64,000 bases of DNA from Desulfovibrio sp. (GTDB taxonomy: Bacteria > Desulfobacterota > Desulfovibrionia > Desulfovibrionales > Desulfovibrionaceae): the NCBI GenBank assembly GCA_016208105.1, contig JACQYS010000019.1:140494-204493 (forward strand), given 5' to 3'. This document shows positions 16,211 through 25,882 of the stretch, in pieces (positions within the stretch are counted from its first letter, which is position 1; the number at the start of each line of letters is the position of its first letter). The notes beneath the pieces are model-generated. The model was not told the origin of the DNA, did not search any database, and saw nothing but the letters and a program-made list of their open reading frames with translations. The position numbers and the translations under genes are program-made.

Positions 16211-17095
16211 GTGAGTCCTCATCTCAAACTGTCCGCAATTCTATTTTCCCTCATGATAGCCCCGCCACTCGCTGCCCTGGCCCTTCTCGAAGCTGGGCAC
16301 AAGCCAGACGCCATCGTTCTTTTGGCGCTTTACTGCGCCTTGGGCATAGCCATGCTCCCCTTCATCTCCCGCCTGGCATTGTACGTTTGTGTCTTCAAGG
16401 ATCTCGACCAGGTGGTCGTCTTTTCCGGCCGGCTAAGGTGCGGTGGGTTCCCTTCTCCTTTCAACCTTCCGGTGGAGAAAGAGGACGAGCACATCCTTCT
16501 GACGCTCAAACGCAACCTCAACTGGATGCTGCACGTGCTCAAGGACAGAGAGAAACGTCTGCTCTGGCGCCTGGAGGAAACCGATCAGGCCAGACGAGAC
16601 TTCGAAGGGCTTAGTCGAACCGACCCGCTCACCGGGCTTGGCAACAGGCGTGAATTCGATGAGCTGCTTCTGAGTTTGTCCGGCCAGAAGGCCCGGCCTG
16701 CCACGCTTATCCGCGTGCTGCTCATAGACTGCGACAAGTTCAAACAGGTCAACGACGTCTACGGACACCAGGCTGGTGACAGGGTCCTCATACTACTGGC
16801 CTCGATAATAAAGGAATCCGTGCGTGAAGACCTGGACCATTCGTGCAGGCTAGGCGGGGACGAATTCGCGGTGCTGCTTTCCTGCAGGGAGGACCAGGCT
16901 GTGGATGTCGCAGAGCGGATCCGGAAGCGCTTCAAGGAAGCCAACGGACTTGGCTGCACCCTCTCCATGGGGCTCTCCTCCTGCCATCCGGCCAACGGCA
17001 GCGGCGATGTGAACTGGGAGGCCGTTCTGGCCAAGGCGGACTCGGCCCTCTACGAAGCCAAGGGGGCTGGGGGCGACAAACTGAGCCTTCGCTGA
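16211..17095 (+). CDS. Membrane-anchored GGDEF diguanylate cyclase
   Basis: GGDEF domains make cyclic di-GMP from two GTP. The protein (about 294 residues) has two N-terminal hydrophobic segments (near residues 7-26 and 35-58), a short coiled region, and a GGDEF domain from about residue 130. That domain shows DPLTGLGNRREFD, a metal-site LLIDCDKFKQVND, and the active-site RLGGDEF near residue 217. No RxxD inhibitory site was noted at the expected place. GGAG at 16201-16204 points to a GTG start at 16211; a TTG at 16205 is too close to it. The gene runs towards the radical SAM gene, and a terminator lies within that gene's 3-prime end. Confidence 0.92.
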   Translation: MSPHLKLSAILFSLMIAPPLAALALLEAGHKPDAIVLLALYCALGIAMLPFISRLALYVCVFKDLDQVVVFSGRLRCGGFPSPFNLPVEKEDEHILLTLKRNLNWMLHVLKDREKRLLWRLEETDQARRDFEGLSRTDPLTGLGNRREFDELLLSLSGQKARPATLIRVLLIDCDKFKQVNDVYGHQAGDRVLILLASIIKESVREDLDHSCRLGGDEFAVLLSCREDQAVDVAERIRKRFKEANGLGCTLSMGLSSCHPANGSGDVNWEAVLAKADSALYEAKGAGGDKLSLR

Positions 17096-17103
17096 GTCAG
17101 GCC

Positions 17104-18738
17104 TTAGCCCGGACATGCTCCGCAAATGGAGCATCCTTTTTCTGGGCACTTTGGGGTTCGCTTGCCGCTTTTGTAGCGCTCCCACTCGCGCCAGAGAGAT
17201 GCCCGGGACACGCCGATGTCGATGCACTCCCATGGGAAGGTCTCATCGCGGCCCCGCTCACGGTCGAGCACAGCCCCCGCGTCGCCGCCCCATTGCCGCA
17301 GGGCTTTTCGCCATCCGAGCTCACCCGCCAGCATGTTCAACTGGGCCAGTTCTTCTGTTCCCCTGGCCAAAAGACCCTGGACTCTCGCCCAGGAGGGCTT
17401 TTCCCCCTCCATGCGTACCCCGCGCAAAGGCTTGATGGTCGCGGCCATCCAGGCCAGGCGGTTTTCCAGAGACTCTTCGGAGGCCATTGGCGCCCACTGC
17501 ATGGGGGTCCACGGCTTGGGCACCAGGGGATTCACTCCCAAGGTCATATGCCCGATCCCTTTCTTGCCCCCGCCAACCCTTCCGGCCTTGCATATCTCTC
17601 GCAGAAAATCAGCAAGCTCGGCGTAGTCCGAGTCCAACTCGCCGGGCCAACCCGCAATAAGATACGTCTTCAGATGGTTCACCCCGCGCTTGGCCGCCAG
17701 CTCGACGGCCTTCAGGAACACGTCTTCGTCCAGATTCTTGTTGGCCATGCGGCGGATGCGGGCGCTGGGCCCTTCCAAAGCAAGGGTCAGTGTACGCAGT
17801 CCGGCGTTTCGTAAAATATCCAGAAGAGTTTCGGTCACGCCATCCGCCCGAACGGACGACAACGTGAACTTCACCTTCTCAGTTGAAAGCCATCGCAAGA
17901 ACTCCGGCAATTCGGGCCAATCCGTGAGCGCAGTCCCAACCAGGCCCACCTTCTTGGGCCGTGTTTCCTTCACAACGGCCCGGAGATCCTCCATGCGGGC
18001 CTGCCTGGGAGGACGGTAAACGAAACCGGCAGCGCAGAACCTGCAGGAATGCGGACAGCCCCGGTTCACCTCCATGAGCAGTGTGTCCTTGAATTCAGCC
18101 TCATGGCTGACAAAACTGGAGCATACGGGTTCGATGAGCACGCGGCCTCCAGGGGCCACGGCGCGCTTCACCGGCAGAAGGCTTTGACCAGGCACGTAAA
18201 AGCCCGGCATATCTGCCATCATGGCAAGCACGGACGCCTTATCCGCTCCAGCCAGGACCGACTCGGCAACGCGTTCCAGACAGGGGATGAGCCCTGCCTC
18301 GGCTTCGCCCACGAACCAGGCGTCCAGAATCGGTGCGAGTGGCGCGGGATTCAAAAAGGCCAGCGGCCCGCCCCCCAACAGGATGGGGAATCCGGGCCGC
18401 CGGCTCGCAAGGAGAGGAACACCAGAAGCGGCTAGCGCTTGGGTCAGCACCGCACCGTCAAGTTCAAACCCCAGGGAGAAGGCCGCCAAAGGGAACGCGT
18501 CCAGGGGGGAAGACGAGTCCTGCGACCTCGGGGGGGTACTTCCCGCGGAAAGGAAGAACCGCTCCACAACCAACCAGGGGCTCTGCCCGGCCAACCGGTA
18601 CACGGCCTGCCACCCAAGCGCCGAGAGCGCGGCGCGGGGGGCTCCAGGGAAGGCCAGGGCAACCGGCAGCCTGCCTCCGGGGTCCGGAAGAACAGGCTCT
18701 TGGCCGTTGAAAAAGACGGTGCGTTTGTTCGCGGTCAC
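17104..18738 (-). CDS. Radical SAM protein with extra C-terminal cysteines
   Basis: The 544-residue protein has a radical SAM cluster motif CPHSCRFC near residue 229 (C-x3-C-x2-C). Before it lies an N-terminal region of about 200 residues with an LGGGPLAFLNPAPLAPILDAW stretch, like the B12-binding-like N-terminal domains of YgiQ/TIGR03960-type radical SAM proteins. The C-terminus ends CPEKGCSICGACPG and could bind a second cluster or metal. The substrate is unknown. It follows ftsZ on the same strand after 60 bases without an evident terminator, so it may be read through from the dcw cluster. Confidence 0.85.
   Translation of the reverse strand: MTANKRTVFFNGQEPVLPDPGGRLPVALAFPGAPRAALSALGWQAVYRLAGQSPWLVVERFFLSAGSTPPRSQDSSSPLDAFPLAAFSLGFELDGAVLTQALAASGVPLLASRRPGFPILLGGGPLAFLNPAPLAPILDAWFVGEAEAGLIPCLERVAESVLAGADKASVLAMMADMPGFYVPGQSLLPVKRAVAPGGRVLIEPVCSSFVSHEAEFKDTLLMEVNRGCPHSCRFCAAGFVYRPPRQARMEDLRAVVKETRPKKVGLVGTALTDWPELPEFLRWLSTEKVKFTLSSVRADGVTETLLDILRNAGLRTLTLALEGPSARIRRMANKNLDEDVFLKAVELAAKRGVNHLKTYLIAGWPGELDSDYAELADFLREICKAGRVGGGKKGIGHMTLGVNPLVPKPWTPMQWAPMASEESLENRLAWMAATIKPLRGVRMEGEKPSWARVQGLLARGTEELAQLNMLAGELGWRKALRQWGGDAGAVLDRERGRDETFPWECIDIGVSRASLWREWERYKSGKRTPKCPEKGCSICGACPG
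17115..17141 (+). terminator. Terminator of the GGDEF gene, embedded in the opposite gene's 3-prime end
   Basis: ATGCTCC (17115-17121) pairs with GGAGCAT (17128-17134) around a 6-base loop and is followed by CCTTTTTC. It would stop plus-strand transcription 20 bases after the GGDEF stop codon. The same bases encode the last cysteine-rich residues of the convergent radical SAM protein. Confidence 0.65.
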
Positions 18739-18798
18739 CTCCTCAAGGTGTCTCTATAAGGGACATTTGGCAACATCTACGATCCTCAATCTGCTAGC

Positions 18799-20154
18799 CT
18801 AATCTGCCTGCATCCGGATGAATGCAGGAACTTCGAATTCGTCCTCGTCGAACACGAAGTCCTCTGAGCCAGGGGTGTGGGTCTTGTACTGGGCTATCCC
18901 GGCCGGGTCCGGATTGTTCTTGCGGCCACGGCGAAGGTACGCCGGGATGGTCAGGTCATTGTGGTGCGTAGCCATGATGCGCTCCGTGCGCGGGCTGGCC
19001 ACGTGAGGCTGCGCGGCATCGCGGGGGCTTTCCTGGCGAAGTTCGGGCTCGCGCGGGGCGACTTCCTGAATGCGGGGAGCCGGTTTGGCCTCTACGGGTT
19101 GCGCCGTGGCCTGCGGAGCGGCGCTCTGAACGGCCTGGGCCACGGCCGGATGCACGCTCACTTTGGCGTGCTGGGCCTGCAGCCGGCTCATTTCTTCGGC
19201 GGTCTCGATGCCAGTGGCGATGACGGTGATGCGGATCTCGTCTCCCGCGGTCTCGTCGAACACAGTGCCGAAGAACACCTTGGCGTCCTCGCTCACAGCC
19301 GCGGTAACGGTGGAAGCGGCTTCATCCACTTCCTCGATGGTCAGGTCAGGCGAACAGGTGATGTTCATGAGCACGCCCTTGGCCCCGTCGATGGTCACGT
19401 CTTCCAGCAGAGGGCTGGTGATGGCCTTCTGGGCGGCTTCCTTGGCGCGGTTTTCGCCACGGGCTACGCCAAAGCCCATCATGGCCAGACCCATCTCGCT
19501 CATGACGGCCTTCACGTCCGCGAAGTCCAGGTTGATAAGGCCAGGCACCATGATCAGATCCGAGATGCCTTTCACGGCGTAGTAGAGAATCTCGTCGGCC
19601 TTCTTGAGCATCTCCATGAAGGTGGCCTTCTTGGAGGCCAGGGTGAGCAGGCGGTCGTTGGGGATGGTGATGATGGAGTCCACCTGCTCGCGAAGGGCCG
19701 CGATTCCCTTTTCGGCCGCGCCATGGCGCTTCTTTCCCTCGAAATAGAACGGCTTGGTGACAACGCCCACGGTGAGAGCCCCGGCTTCCTTGGCCGCCTG
19801 GGCAATGACCGGCGCCGCGCCGGTGCCGGTGCCGCCGCCCATGCCGGCGGTGACAAACACCATGTCGGCGTCCGAAATGGTTTTTCTTATCTGGTCGATG
19901 GATTCGAGCGCGGCGTCGCGGCCGCAGTCCGGGTTGGCGCCAGCGCCAAGGCCCTTGGTCAGTTTGTCGCCAAGCTGAATCTTGAATTCGGCCTTGGACT
20001 TGTTGAGCGCCTGGATGTCGGTGTTGGCGGTTATGAACGTCACGCCGCGCAGGGCCGAGCAGATCATGTTGTTCACCGCGTTTCCGCCGCCCCCGCCTAC
20101 TCCCACGACTTTGATGCGTGCGTTGGATTCAAAATCGATGTCGTAGATGTCCAT
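18799..20154 (-). CDS. ftsZ: Cell division protein FtsZ
   Basis: FtsZ is the tubulin-like GTPase that forms the division ring at mid-cell. The 451-residue product has the tubulin signature GGGTGTG at residues 106-112, the N-terminal [13 protein letters not shown], and the catalytic T7 loop [12 protein letters not shown] proline/glutamine-rich linker of about 90 residues precedes the C-terminus. The extreme C-terminal [13 protein letters not shown] resembles the conserved peptide that binds FtsA and ZipA; a related stretch, [12 protein letters not shown], lies upstream. The start was set at the ATG at 20154 (MDIYDIDFE), preceded by GGAGGAGGG. It is the last recognised dcw gene. Confidence 0.98.
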   Translation of the reverse strand: MDIYDIDFESNARIKVVGVGGGGGNAVNNMICSALRGVTFITANTDIQALNKSKAEFKIQLGDKLTKGLGAGANPDCGRDAALESIDQIRKTISDADMVFVTAGMGGGTGTGAAPVIAQAAKEAGALTVGVVTKPFYFEGKKRHGAAEKGIAALREQVDSIITIPNDRLLTLASKKATFMEMLKKADEILYYAVKGISDLIMVPGLINLDFADVKAVMSEMGLAMMGFGVARGENRAKEAAQKAITSPLLEDVTIDGAKGVLMNITCSPDLTIEEVDEAASTVTAAVSEDAKVFFGTVFDETAGDEIRITVIATGIETAEEMSRLQAQHAKVSVHPAVAQAVQSAAPQATAQPVEAKPAPRIQEVAPREPELRQESPRDAAQPHVASPRTERIMATHHNDLTIPAYLRRGRKNNPDPAGIAQYKTHTPGSEDFVFDEDEFEVPAFIRMQAD

Positions 20155-20215
20155 GTTCCCTCCTCCTTGCTCTTTCAACAAATCCCCCTGAATAAACATT
20201 GCCTCTACCTCGTTC

Positions 20216-21448
20216 TTACTTCACATCCACGAACCACTTCCGCATGCGGCCCAGGATGCGATTGAAGACTTTTTCATCGGAACGGATGCGGAATCGCTTG
20301 TCGGTTCCTTCCTTTTCCGCGCCGTACATAAGAAGCCCCACAGCCGTGGCGTACATGGGGCTGTTCACCACGTCCTTTAGCCCGCCCACGCGCATGGGGA
20401 AGCCCACGCGGGTCGGCAGGTTGAAAATCTGCTCGCCCAGTTCCTGTATTCCCTCGATCAAGGCCGTGCCGCCCGTGAGCACCACGCCTGCGGCGATGGA
20501 GTTCTTGAGCCCCGACTTGATGAGTTCCTGGTCCACCAGGGCCAGCATCTCCTCGATGCGGGGCTCGCAGATCTCCGAGAGCACCTGGCGGGAAAGCCTG
20601 CGCGGCTCGCGCCCGCCCACGCTTATCACCTCGATCACGTCGTCCTTGCGCACCAGGTCGGACAGGGCGCAGCCGTACTTGATCTTGATCTTCTCCGCGC
20701 TGGCCATGGGCGTGCGCAGGCCGAACGCTATGTCATTGGTCAGGTTGTTGCCGCCAAGGGCCAGCACCGAGGTGTGCTTGATGGAATCGTTGGAGAACAC
20801 CGCCAGGTCAGTGGTGCCGCCGCCAAGGTCCACCAGGGCAACGCCGATTTCGCGTTCCTCCTCGGTGAGCACGGCCTTGGCCGACGCCAGGGCCTCGAGC
20901 ACGATGTCGGCCACGTCGAGCCCCGCGCGGTGGCAGCTCCTGATGATGTTCTGGGCCGAGGTGACCGCCCCGGTAACGATGTGCACCTTCACTTCCAGAC
21001 GCACGCCAGCCATGCCCAAGGGGTCCGCGATGCCGCGCTGGTCGTCCACGATGTATTCCTGGGGCAGGATGTGGATGACCTCGCGATCCAGTGGGATGGC
21101 CACGGCCTTGGCCGCGTCGAGTACGCGCTCAACGTCTTTCTGGGTGACTTCGCCGCCCTTTACGGCAATGACGCCGTGGGAGTTGAATCCCTTGATGTGG
21201 CTCCCGGCTATGCCGGCGTAGACCGTGCGGATTTCGCATCCCGCCATCAGCTCGGCTTCTTCAAGAGCCCGCTTGATGGACGCCACGGTCTGTTCGATGT
21301 TGACCACCACACCCTTGCGAAGGCCCGTGGACGGCGCGGTGCCGATACCCACCACGTCCACGCCTTCGGGCGAAAGCTCGCCCACCACCGCGCAGATCTT
21401 GGTGGTGCCGATGTCCAATCCGACAATGAGTTCCGAAGCCTTTGCCAT
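20216..21448 (-). CDS. ftsA: Cell division protein FtsA
   Basis: FtsA is an actin-like ATPase that tethers FtsZ to the membrane and recruits later division proteins. The 410-residue length and motifs fit: [15 protein letters not shown] near residue 9 (phosphate-1 loop), [15 protein letters not shown] near residue 205 (phosphate-2), and [13 protein letters not shown] near residue 330 (adenosine motif). The C-terminus ends in an amphipathic basic segment ([16 protein letters not shown]) that matches the membrane-targeting helix. It sits between ftsQ and ftsZ in standard dcw order. Confidence 0.98.
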   Translation of the reverse strand: MAKASELIVGLDIGTTKICAVVGELSPEGVDVVGIGTAPSTGLRKGVVVNIEQTVASIKRALEEAELMAGCEIRTVYAGIAGSHIKGFNSHGVIAVKGGEVTQKDVERVLDAAKAVAIPLDREVIHILPQEYIVDDQRGIADPLGMAGVRLEVKVHIVTGAVTSAQNIIRSCHRAGLDVADIVLEALASAKAVLTEEEREIGVALVDLGGGTTDLAVFSNDSIKHTSVLALGGNNLTNDIAFGLRTPMASAEKIKIKYGCALSDLVRKDDVIEVISVGGREPRRLSRQVLSEICEPRIEEMLALVDQELIKSGLKNSIAAGVVLTGGTALIEGIQELGEQIFNLPTRVGFPMRVGGLKDVVNSPMYATAVGLLMYGAEKEGTDKRFRIRSDEKVFNRILGRMRKWFVDVK

Positions 21449-21481
21449 TACGGGGTCCCCCTCGTATCCGTTCCTGAAAAG

Positions 21482-22417
21482 CTATCCGTGCTTTTCCACC
21501 CACACCTTGCGGTTCTGTGCGGAAATGATGGCGGCATGGTCGAGCTCGCCGCGTTTCACCAAATTCCCCCAGACCAGCCCGAGGCGGGTGAGATTGTTCT
21601 TCCAGTCGTCCACTCCAACGCAGAGCAGGACGTTTCTATCCATAAGCCTGACTTCCAGGCCGTATCTCCACGAAAGCCTGATCCAGGCCACCTGGTCCAG
21701 GCCGAAAGGCGTCTGCTTGGCAGCTATGGCCTTGCGCAATTCCTCCAGGATAGGCAGGTGGCGTTCCATGCCCGATTCCACTTCCACCTGGGGCAGAGAC
21801 ACGAACTTGTCCGCCTGCGCCTTGTCGATGATCCTGCCTTCCCCGTCCGCGTAGCAGAGGCTGTCCTCGTATTGGACAAGGTAGCTCGGTTCGCGCTCCA
21901 CGATCCTGATTTTGAGGGTATCCGGCAGCACCCTGGTCACCTGGGCCGATTCGATCCATGGGTTCTTTACAAGAAGCGCTTCCACGCTCTCCATGTTGAC
22001 GGCCAGCAGGTTCATCCCTGGTTGCAGCTCTGCATGAGCCAGCACATCCTCCCGGGCCATGCGGCTTATCCCCGCCACATGAAGCTCGCGAATTGTGAAG
22101 TAGTCGATGGTGGTCAGCCAGCGGTACCCGGCTAAAAGTCCTATGGACAATGCCACCACAACCATGCACGCTAGCACCAGGGAGCAGAGTTTGGTGAAAA
22201 GCCCCCCGATGAGCGAAATCTTTCCAAGTCCGTCGAACGGCATTCCCTTGGAGCGGTTCACCTTCACCCGGGCAAGGGGCAACCGGCCTTCACGGGCAGC
22301 TGTGCGCGAAGCCGTGATCTTTGCCCGGCGTTCGGTTTGACCACCGTACGAATGGGCGTTGCGGCTCCTGCCCGACCCCAGACCAAGGCGAGAGGCTCCT
22401 CGTGCGGCGACGCTCAT
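21482..22417 (-). CDS. ftsQ: Cell division protein FtsQ
   Basis: FtsQ is a bitopic membrane protein that joins early and late divisome parts. The 311-residue protein has a long basic, arginine-rich cytoplasmic N-terminus (about 70 residues), a transmembrane segment near residues 75-98, and a POTRA domain (DYFTIRELHVAGISRMAREDVL from about residue 106) followed by the FtsQ beta domain. The start overlaps the murB stop by 4 bases (ATGA). The cytoplasmic extension is longer than in E. coli. Confidence 0.93.
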   Translation of the reverse strand: MSVAARGASRLGLGSGRSRNAHSYGGQTERRAKITASRTAAREGRLPLARVKVNRSKGMPFDGLGKISLIGGLFTKLCSLVLACMVVVALSIGLLAGYRWLTTIDYFTIRELHVAGISRMAREDVLAHAELQPGMNLLAVNMESVEALLVKNPWIESAQVTRVLPDTLKIRIVEREPSYLVQYEDSLCYADGEGRIIDKAQADKFVSLPQVEVESGMERHLPILEELRKAIAAKQTPFGLDQVAWIRLSWRYGLEVRLMDRNVLLCVGVDDWKNNLTRLGLVWGNLVKRGELDHAAIISAQNRKVWVEKHG

Positions 22418-23316
22418 TGGACCACCTTCACTTCGAGTTCCAACGCCACTCCAAAGCGGCCCAATACCGCTTCACGGGCCTTGGCTATGAGCTCCAGTGC
22501 GGCCTTGGCCGTACCGCGCCCCTCATTCACCAGAAAATTCGCATGCATGGCTGAAAAGCACATGCCCCCAAGGCTCTTGCCCTTAAACCCCAGTTCGTCG
22601 AGCATCTTCCCGGCACTCGCCCCTTCCGGGTTCTTGAACACGCAGCCACACGTGGCTGTGTTCACCGGCTGGGTGGCCTTCTTTCTGGCCAGATTCGCGT
22701 CAACCGCAGCTCGAACGGACCCGGCCGTAGCAGCCTTCAGTGTCAGCTCGGCCTCAAGGACCAGCCAGGGCACTGCGCACATCTGCGGGGCAAAGCTGCG
22801 ATAACCTGCGGTCCACTGGGCGGGCCCGATCCAACGCAAGCCCCCCTCCGCGTCCCATATGCGCACCCGGGCCAGCAGGTCGGCTGTTTCACGGCCGTAG
22901 CTTCCGGCGTTCATGGCTACCGCCCCGCCAACCGTGCCGGGGATGCCGGCCAGGCCTTCCAGGCCGGACAGACCAAGCTTGGCAGCCCAGCTGACCAGCT
23001 TGGGCAGCATGAATCCTCCGCTGACCCTGACCATCACCTGGTCCCCTGCCTGCCCGGCGCAACAAGCCCCCTGCTCCACTATGACGGGTTCAACCGGGGC
23101 GAGGCTCATCACAGCCAGGTCGAGATCGGAATCCACTGCCAGAATATTGCTGCCCCAACCCAATACAAAGGGTTTGGACGCATGCCTGCTGAGCTCACCG
23201 GCCAGCTCTCCCGCGTCGTCCGGGGACTCCAGGAGAATCTCGGCCTGAGCGCGCCCTCCGAGTCGAAGCGTGGTCCGCTCGGAGAACTTGGGGCCTGGCA
23301 GGACTTTAATCGGCAT
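22414..23316 (-). CDS. murB: UDP-N-acetylenolpyruvoylglucosamine reductase
   Basis: MurB reduces UDP-GlcNAc-enolpyruvate to UDP-MurNAc using NADPH and FAD in peptidoglycan synthesis. The 300-residue protein has the FAD-binding start ([15 protein letters not shown] near residue 14), VLGWGSNIL, the [27 protein letters not shown] core, and the catalytic serine loop [18 protein letters not shown] near residue 232. The ATG at 23316 lies inside the last codons of murC with GGAGGAGG in front. A longer frame to 23343 is not needed. The gene order murC-murB-ftsQ lacks ddl. Confidence 0.97.
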   Translation of the reverse strand: MPIKVLPGPKFSERTTLRLGGRAQAEILLESPDDAGELAGELSRHASKPFVLGWGSNILAVDSDLDLAVMSLAPVEPVIVEQGACCAGQAGDQVMVRVSGGFMLPKLVSWAAKLGLSGLEGLAGIPGTVGGAVAMNAGSYGRETADLLARVRIWDAEGGLRWIGPAQWTAGYRSFAPQMCAVPWLVLEAELTLKAATAGSVRAAVDANLARKKATQPVNTATCGCVFKNPEGASAGKMLDELGFKGKSLGGMCFSAMHANFLVNEGRGTAKAALELIAKAREAVLGRFGVALELEVKVVQ

Positions 23317-24721
23317 ACCCCTCCTCCAAATACTGGACGCCAACCTTCCAGACGCTGCCCGCTCCCAGGGTCACCAGAACGTCGCCCGGGCGCAGCATCA
23401 CCTTGAGCGTGCTCAGAGCCGCTTCGAAATCCGGCACAAAGGTCACCTTTGTCTTGGAGACCTGGCGTATTCCCTGGGCCAGGCTCTGGCCGGAAACGCC
23501 GGGAATCGGCTTTTCCGATGCCGGATAGATTTCAGTGAGCACCAGTTCGTCCACATCCTCGAAGGTCTTGCAGAAATCTCCAAACAGTGCCTGGGTGCGC
23601 GAAAAGCGGTGGGGCTGGAAAAGCACAACCAGACGGCGGTCCGGATAGCAGGAGCGTGCGGTGTTCAGGGTTGCCAGGATCTCGGCGGGGTGGTGGCCGT
23701 AGTCGTCGATAACCAATACACCGTTTCTCTCGCCCTTCTTCTCAAAACGCCTGCCCACGCCGCCAAAACCGGAAAGACCCTTGAGCACGGCGTCCCTGGG
23801 CAGACCCGCCTCTATGGCCACGCCGATTGCTCCCAAGGCGTTCAGCACGTTGTGCCGGCCGGGATGGTTGAGCGTCACTTCGCCCCAGTAGGCGCCGTCT
23901 ATGCTCACCTCGAACCGCGACACAGAGCCGCTCTCGAGAATGCGTCCCTTCAAGCGGGCCTTGGGGTCTTCCACACCGTAGGTAAGGACGGAGCGGTTGA
24001 TCTTGGGGAGGATGCGTCGCACCCCGACGTCATCCAGGCAGACCACGTTCACCCCGTAGAACGGGATGGAGTTGCAGAACTTGATGAAGCTCGCGTCGAT
24101 CTCGTCCTGGCCGGAATAGAAATCCAGATGGTCGGCGTCCACGTTGGTGACGATGGTCATCACCGGGGAAAGGCACAGGAAGGAACCGTCGGATTCGTCG
24201 GCTTCGGCAATCAGGTACTGCCCTTCCCCAAGCCGCGCGTTCGCTCCCATGGCGTTTAAGCGCCCGCCGATGATCACGGTGGGATCAAGCCCTGCCTCGG
24301 AAAATATTGTGGCCAAAAGCGAGGTGGTGGTAGTCTTGCCGTGTGTGCCCGCCACTGCCACGCCCGAGCGCAGGCGCATGAGCTCTGCCAGCATTTCGGC
24401 CCTCGGGATAACGGGAATCCCGCGCAAACGGGCCTGTTCAACCTCTGGATTGGACTCGGAAATGGCGGTGGACTTCACCAGCACGTCAGCCGGCCCCAGA
24501 TTCTCCGCCCCGTGGCCTATGGATATGTCCGCTCCCAGGCGCTTCAAGCGCTTCACCGTGTCCGACAGAGCCATATCCGAACCGGTGACCTTGTACCCAA
24601 GGTTCAGGAGCACCTCCGCGATGCCGGACATGCCGGAACCGCCGATGCCCACCATGTGGATCTTGTTCACCTGGGTGCGCATGCCGCGCGCCGGATAGAG
24701 TCTGTTTTCCTGATCGCCCAC
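23306..24721 (-). CDS. murC: UDP-N-acetylmuramate--L-alanine ligase
   Basis: MurC adds the first amino acid, L-alanine, to UDP-MurNAc at the expense of ATP. The 471-residue protein shows the N-terminal Rossmann-like [16 protein letters not shown], the ATP loop [13 protein letters not shown] near residue 120, the central [10 protein letters not shown] and [14 protein letters not shown], and the C-terminal [10 protein letters not shown]. The start is taken as the GTG at 24721, eight bases after GAGGAG; an internal ATG at 24682 is the alternative. It overlaps murB by 11 bases. Confidence 0.97.
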   Translation of the reverse strand: MGDQENRLYPARGMRTQVNKIHMVGIGGSGMSGIAEVLLNLGYKVTGSDMALSDTVKRLKRLGADISIGHGAENLGPADVLVKSTAISESNPEVEQARLRGIPVIPRAEMLAELMRLRSGVAVAGTHGKTTTTSLLATIFSEAGLDPTVIIGGRLNAMGANARLGEGQYLIAEADESDGSFLCLSPVMTIVTNVDADHLDFYSGQDEIDASFIKFCNSIPFYGVNVVCLDDVGVRRILPKINRSVLTYGVEDPKARLKGRILESGSVSRFEVSIDGAYWGEVTLNHPGRHNVLNALGAIGVAIEAGLPRDAVLKGLSGFGGVGRRFEKKGERNGVLVIDDYGHHPAEILATLNTARSCYPDRRLVVLFQPHRFSRTQALFGDFCKTFEDVDELVLTEIYPASEKPIPGVSGQSLAQGIRQVSKTKVTFVPDFEAALSTLKVMLRPGDVLVTLGAGSVWKVGVQYLEEGYAD

Positions 24722-24817
24722 TCTGTATTCTCCTCGTTCCCTGTTTTGCGGCTTCTGCTCCGATCTTCAGGAAACGGTCTGAATCTCTTCTTTATTCAAA
24801 AACCTTTTGCGCCTTGC

Positions 24818-25882
24818 TTAAGCCGCCAGGCGGGTAAGTTCCTGCGCTATCGCCCGCGCCGCGTCCGGCCTGGCCTGGGACCGTGCGGCCAAACCCATGG
24901 CCGCAAGTCTTTCGGTATCTTTCATGAGCCCAAGCACGGTGTCGGCCAGTACCTGAGCATTCAGATCCTTTTCCTTGACCACCACCGCCGCGCCCGCCTT
25001 TTCCAGGTACGTCGCGTTAATAGTCTGATGGTCATGGGTGGCGAACGGGAATGGCACCAGCACTGATGGAAGGCCCACGCAAGAAAGCTCCGCAAGAGTG
25101 GAGGCCCCTGCCCGGCCGATCACCAGATCCGCCCAGGCATAGGCTTCGGCCATGTCCGTAATGAACGGTTCAACCCGGACGCCCTGTTCGCCGCGATATT
25201 GGTGCAGCACCGACTCGTAGTCGCGTGATCCTGTCTGATGCCACAATTCAATCTTCTGAGCGGCCAAACGGGGCCAGGCCGCAACAACCATTCGGTTGAC
25301 GGCTCTGGCCCCTTGGCTGCCTCCCAGGACGAGGACCCTACTTGGCACCACCCGCGAGGGACCGGTCCTGACTGATTCCGCTATTTCCGTGCGTACGGGG
25401 TTGCCCGTGAGAATCACTTTTCGCGCCGGGAAAGAGCGGGCCAGGTCGGGGTATGTAACCATAACCTTGTCCACCACCCGGCCAAGGATACGGTTGGTCA
25501 CCCCGGGAACGCTGTTCTGTTCGTGCACGGCGGTGGGAACGCGGAGCATCCAGGCGGCCAGCACCGGACAGAATCCGGCGTAGCCTCCGAACCCCGCTAC
25601 CACCTGAGGTTTGAAGCTTTTCACAAGACCAAGGGCCGTAAACAAGCTCAAGCCCATGCGCAGAACGGCCGGGATGGCGCTCACGCCCTTTCCCAGCACT
25701 CCGCGCACAGGAAGGCCGCGAAATTCCAGTTCCGCCTTGCGAGCCAGCTGCCCCTCCGGGCCTTCACCACCCACGAAGAGAACCTCCACCCCGGGGTGCA
25801 GGGCGCGAAGCTCCGCGGCAACTGCCAGAGCCGGGAAAATATGGCCTCCCGTGCCGCCGGTGGTAACCATGGCCCGTCTCAC
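24818..25882 (-). CDS. murG: UDP-GlcNAc:undecaprenyl-PP-MurNAc-pentapeptide GlcNAc transferase
   Basis: MurG is a membrane-associated glycosyltransferase that turns lipid I into lipid II. The 354-residue protein has the donor-side GGTGGHIFPALAVA near residue 9, the second glycine loop VLGGSQGARAVN, and GRAGASTLAEL with PFPFATHDHQTINA near residue 278. The GTG start at 25882 overlaps the ftsW stop codon (GTGA); the longer frame to 25933 is the shadow of ftsW. Fit to the family is complete. Confidence 0.97.
   Translation of the reverse strand: MRRAMVTTGGTGGHIFPALAVAAELRALHPGVEVLFVGGEGPEGQLARKAELEFRGLPVRGVLGKGVSAIPAVLRMGLSLFTALGLVKSFKPQVVAGFGGYAGFCPVLAAWMLRVPTAVHEQNSVPGVTNRILGRVVDKVMVTYPDLARSFPARKVILTGNPVRTEIAESVRTGPSRVVPSRVLVLGGSQGARAVNRMVVAAWPRLAAQKIELWHQTGSRDYESVLHQYRGEQGVRVEPFITDMAEAYAWADLVIGRAGASTLAELSCVGLPSVLVPFPFATHDHQTINATYLEKAGAAVVVKEKDLNAQVLADTVLGLMKDTERLAAMGLAARSQARPDAARAIAQELTRLAA

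Noticed and set aside
18877-20265. Long plus-strand open frame (462 codons) opposite ftsZ
   Set aside because: It is the mirror frame of ftsZ, which has full family motifs; the mirror product is rich in G, H, R and L with no domain and no ribosome-binding site. High GC makes such frames long.
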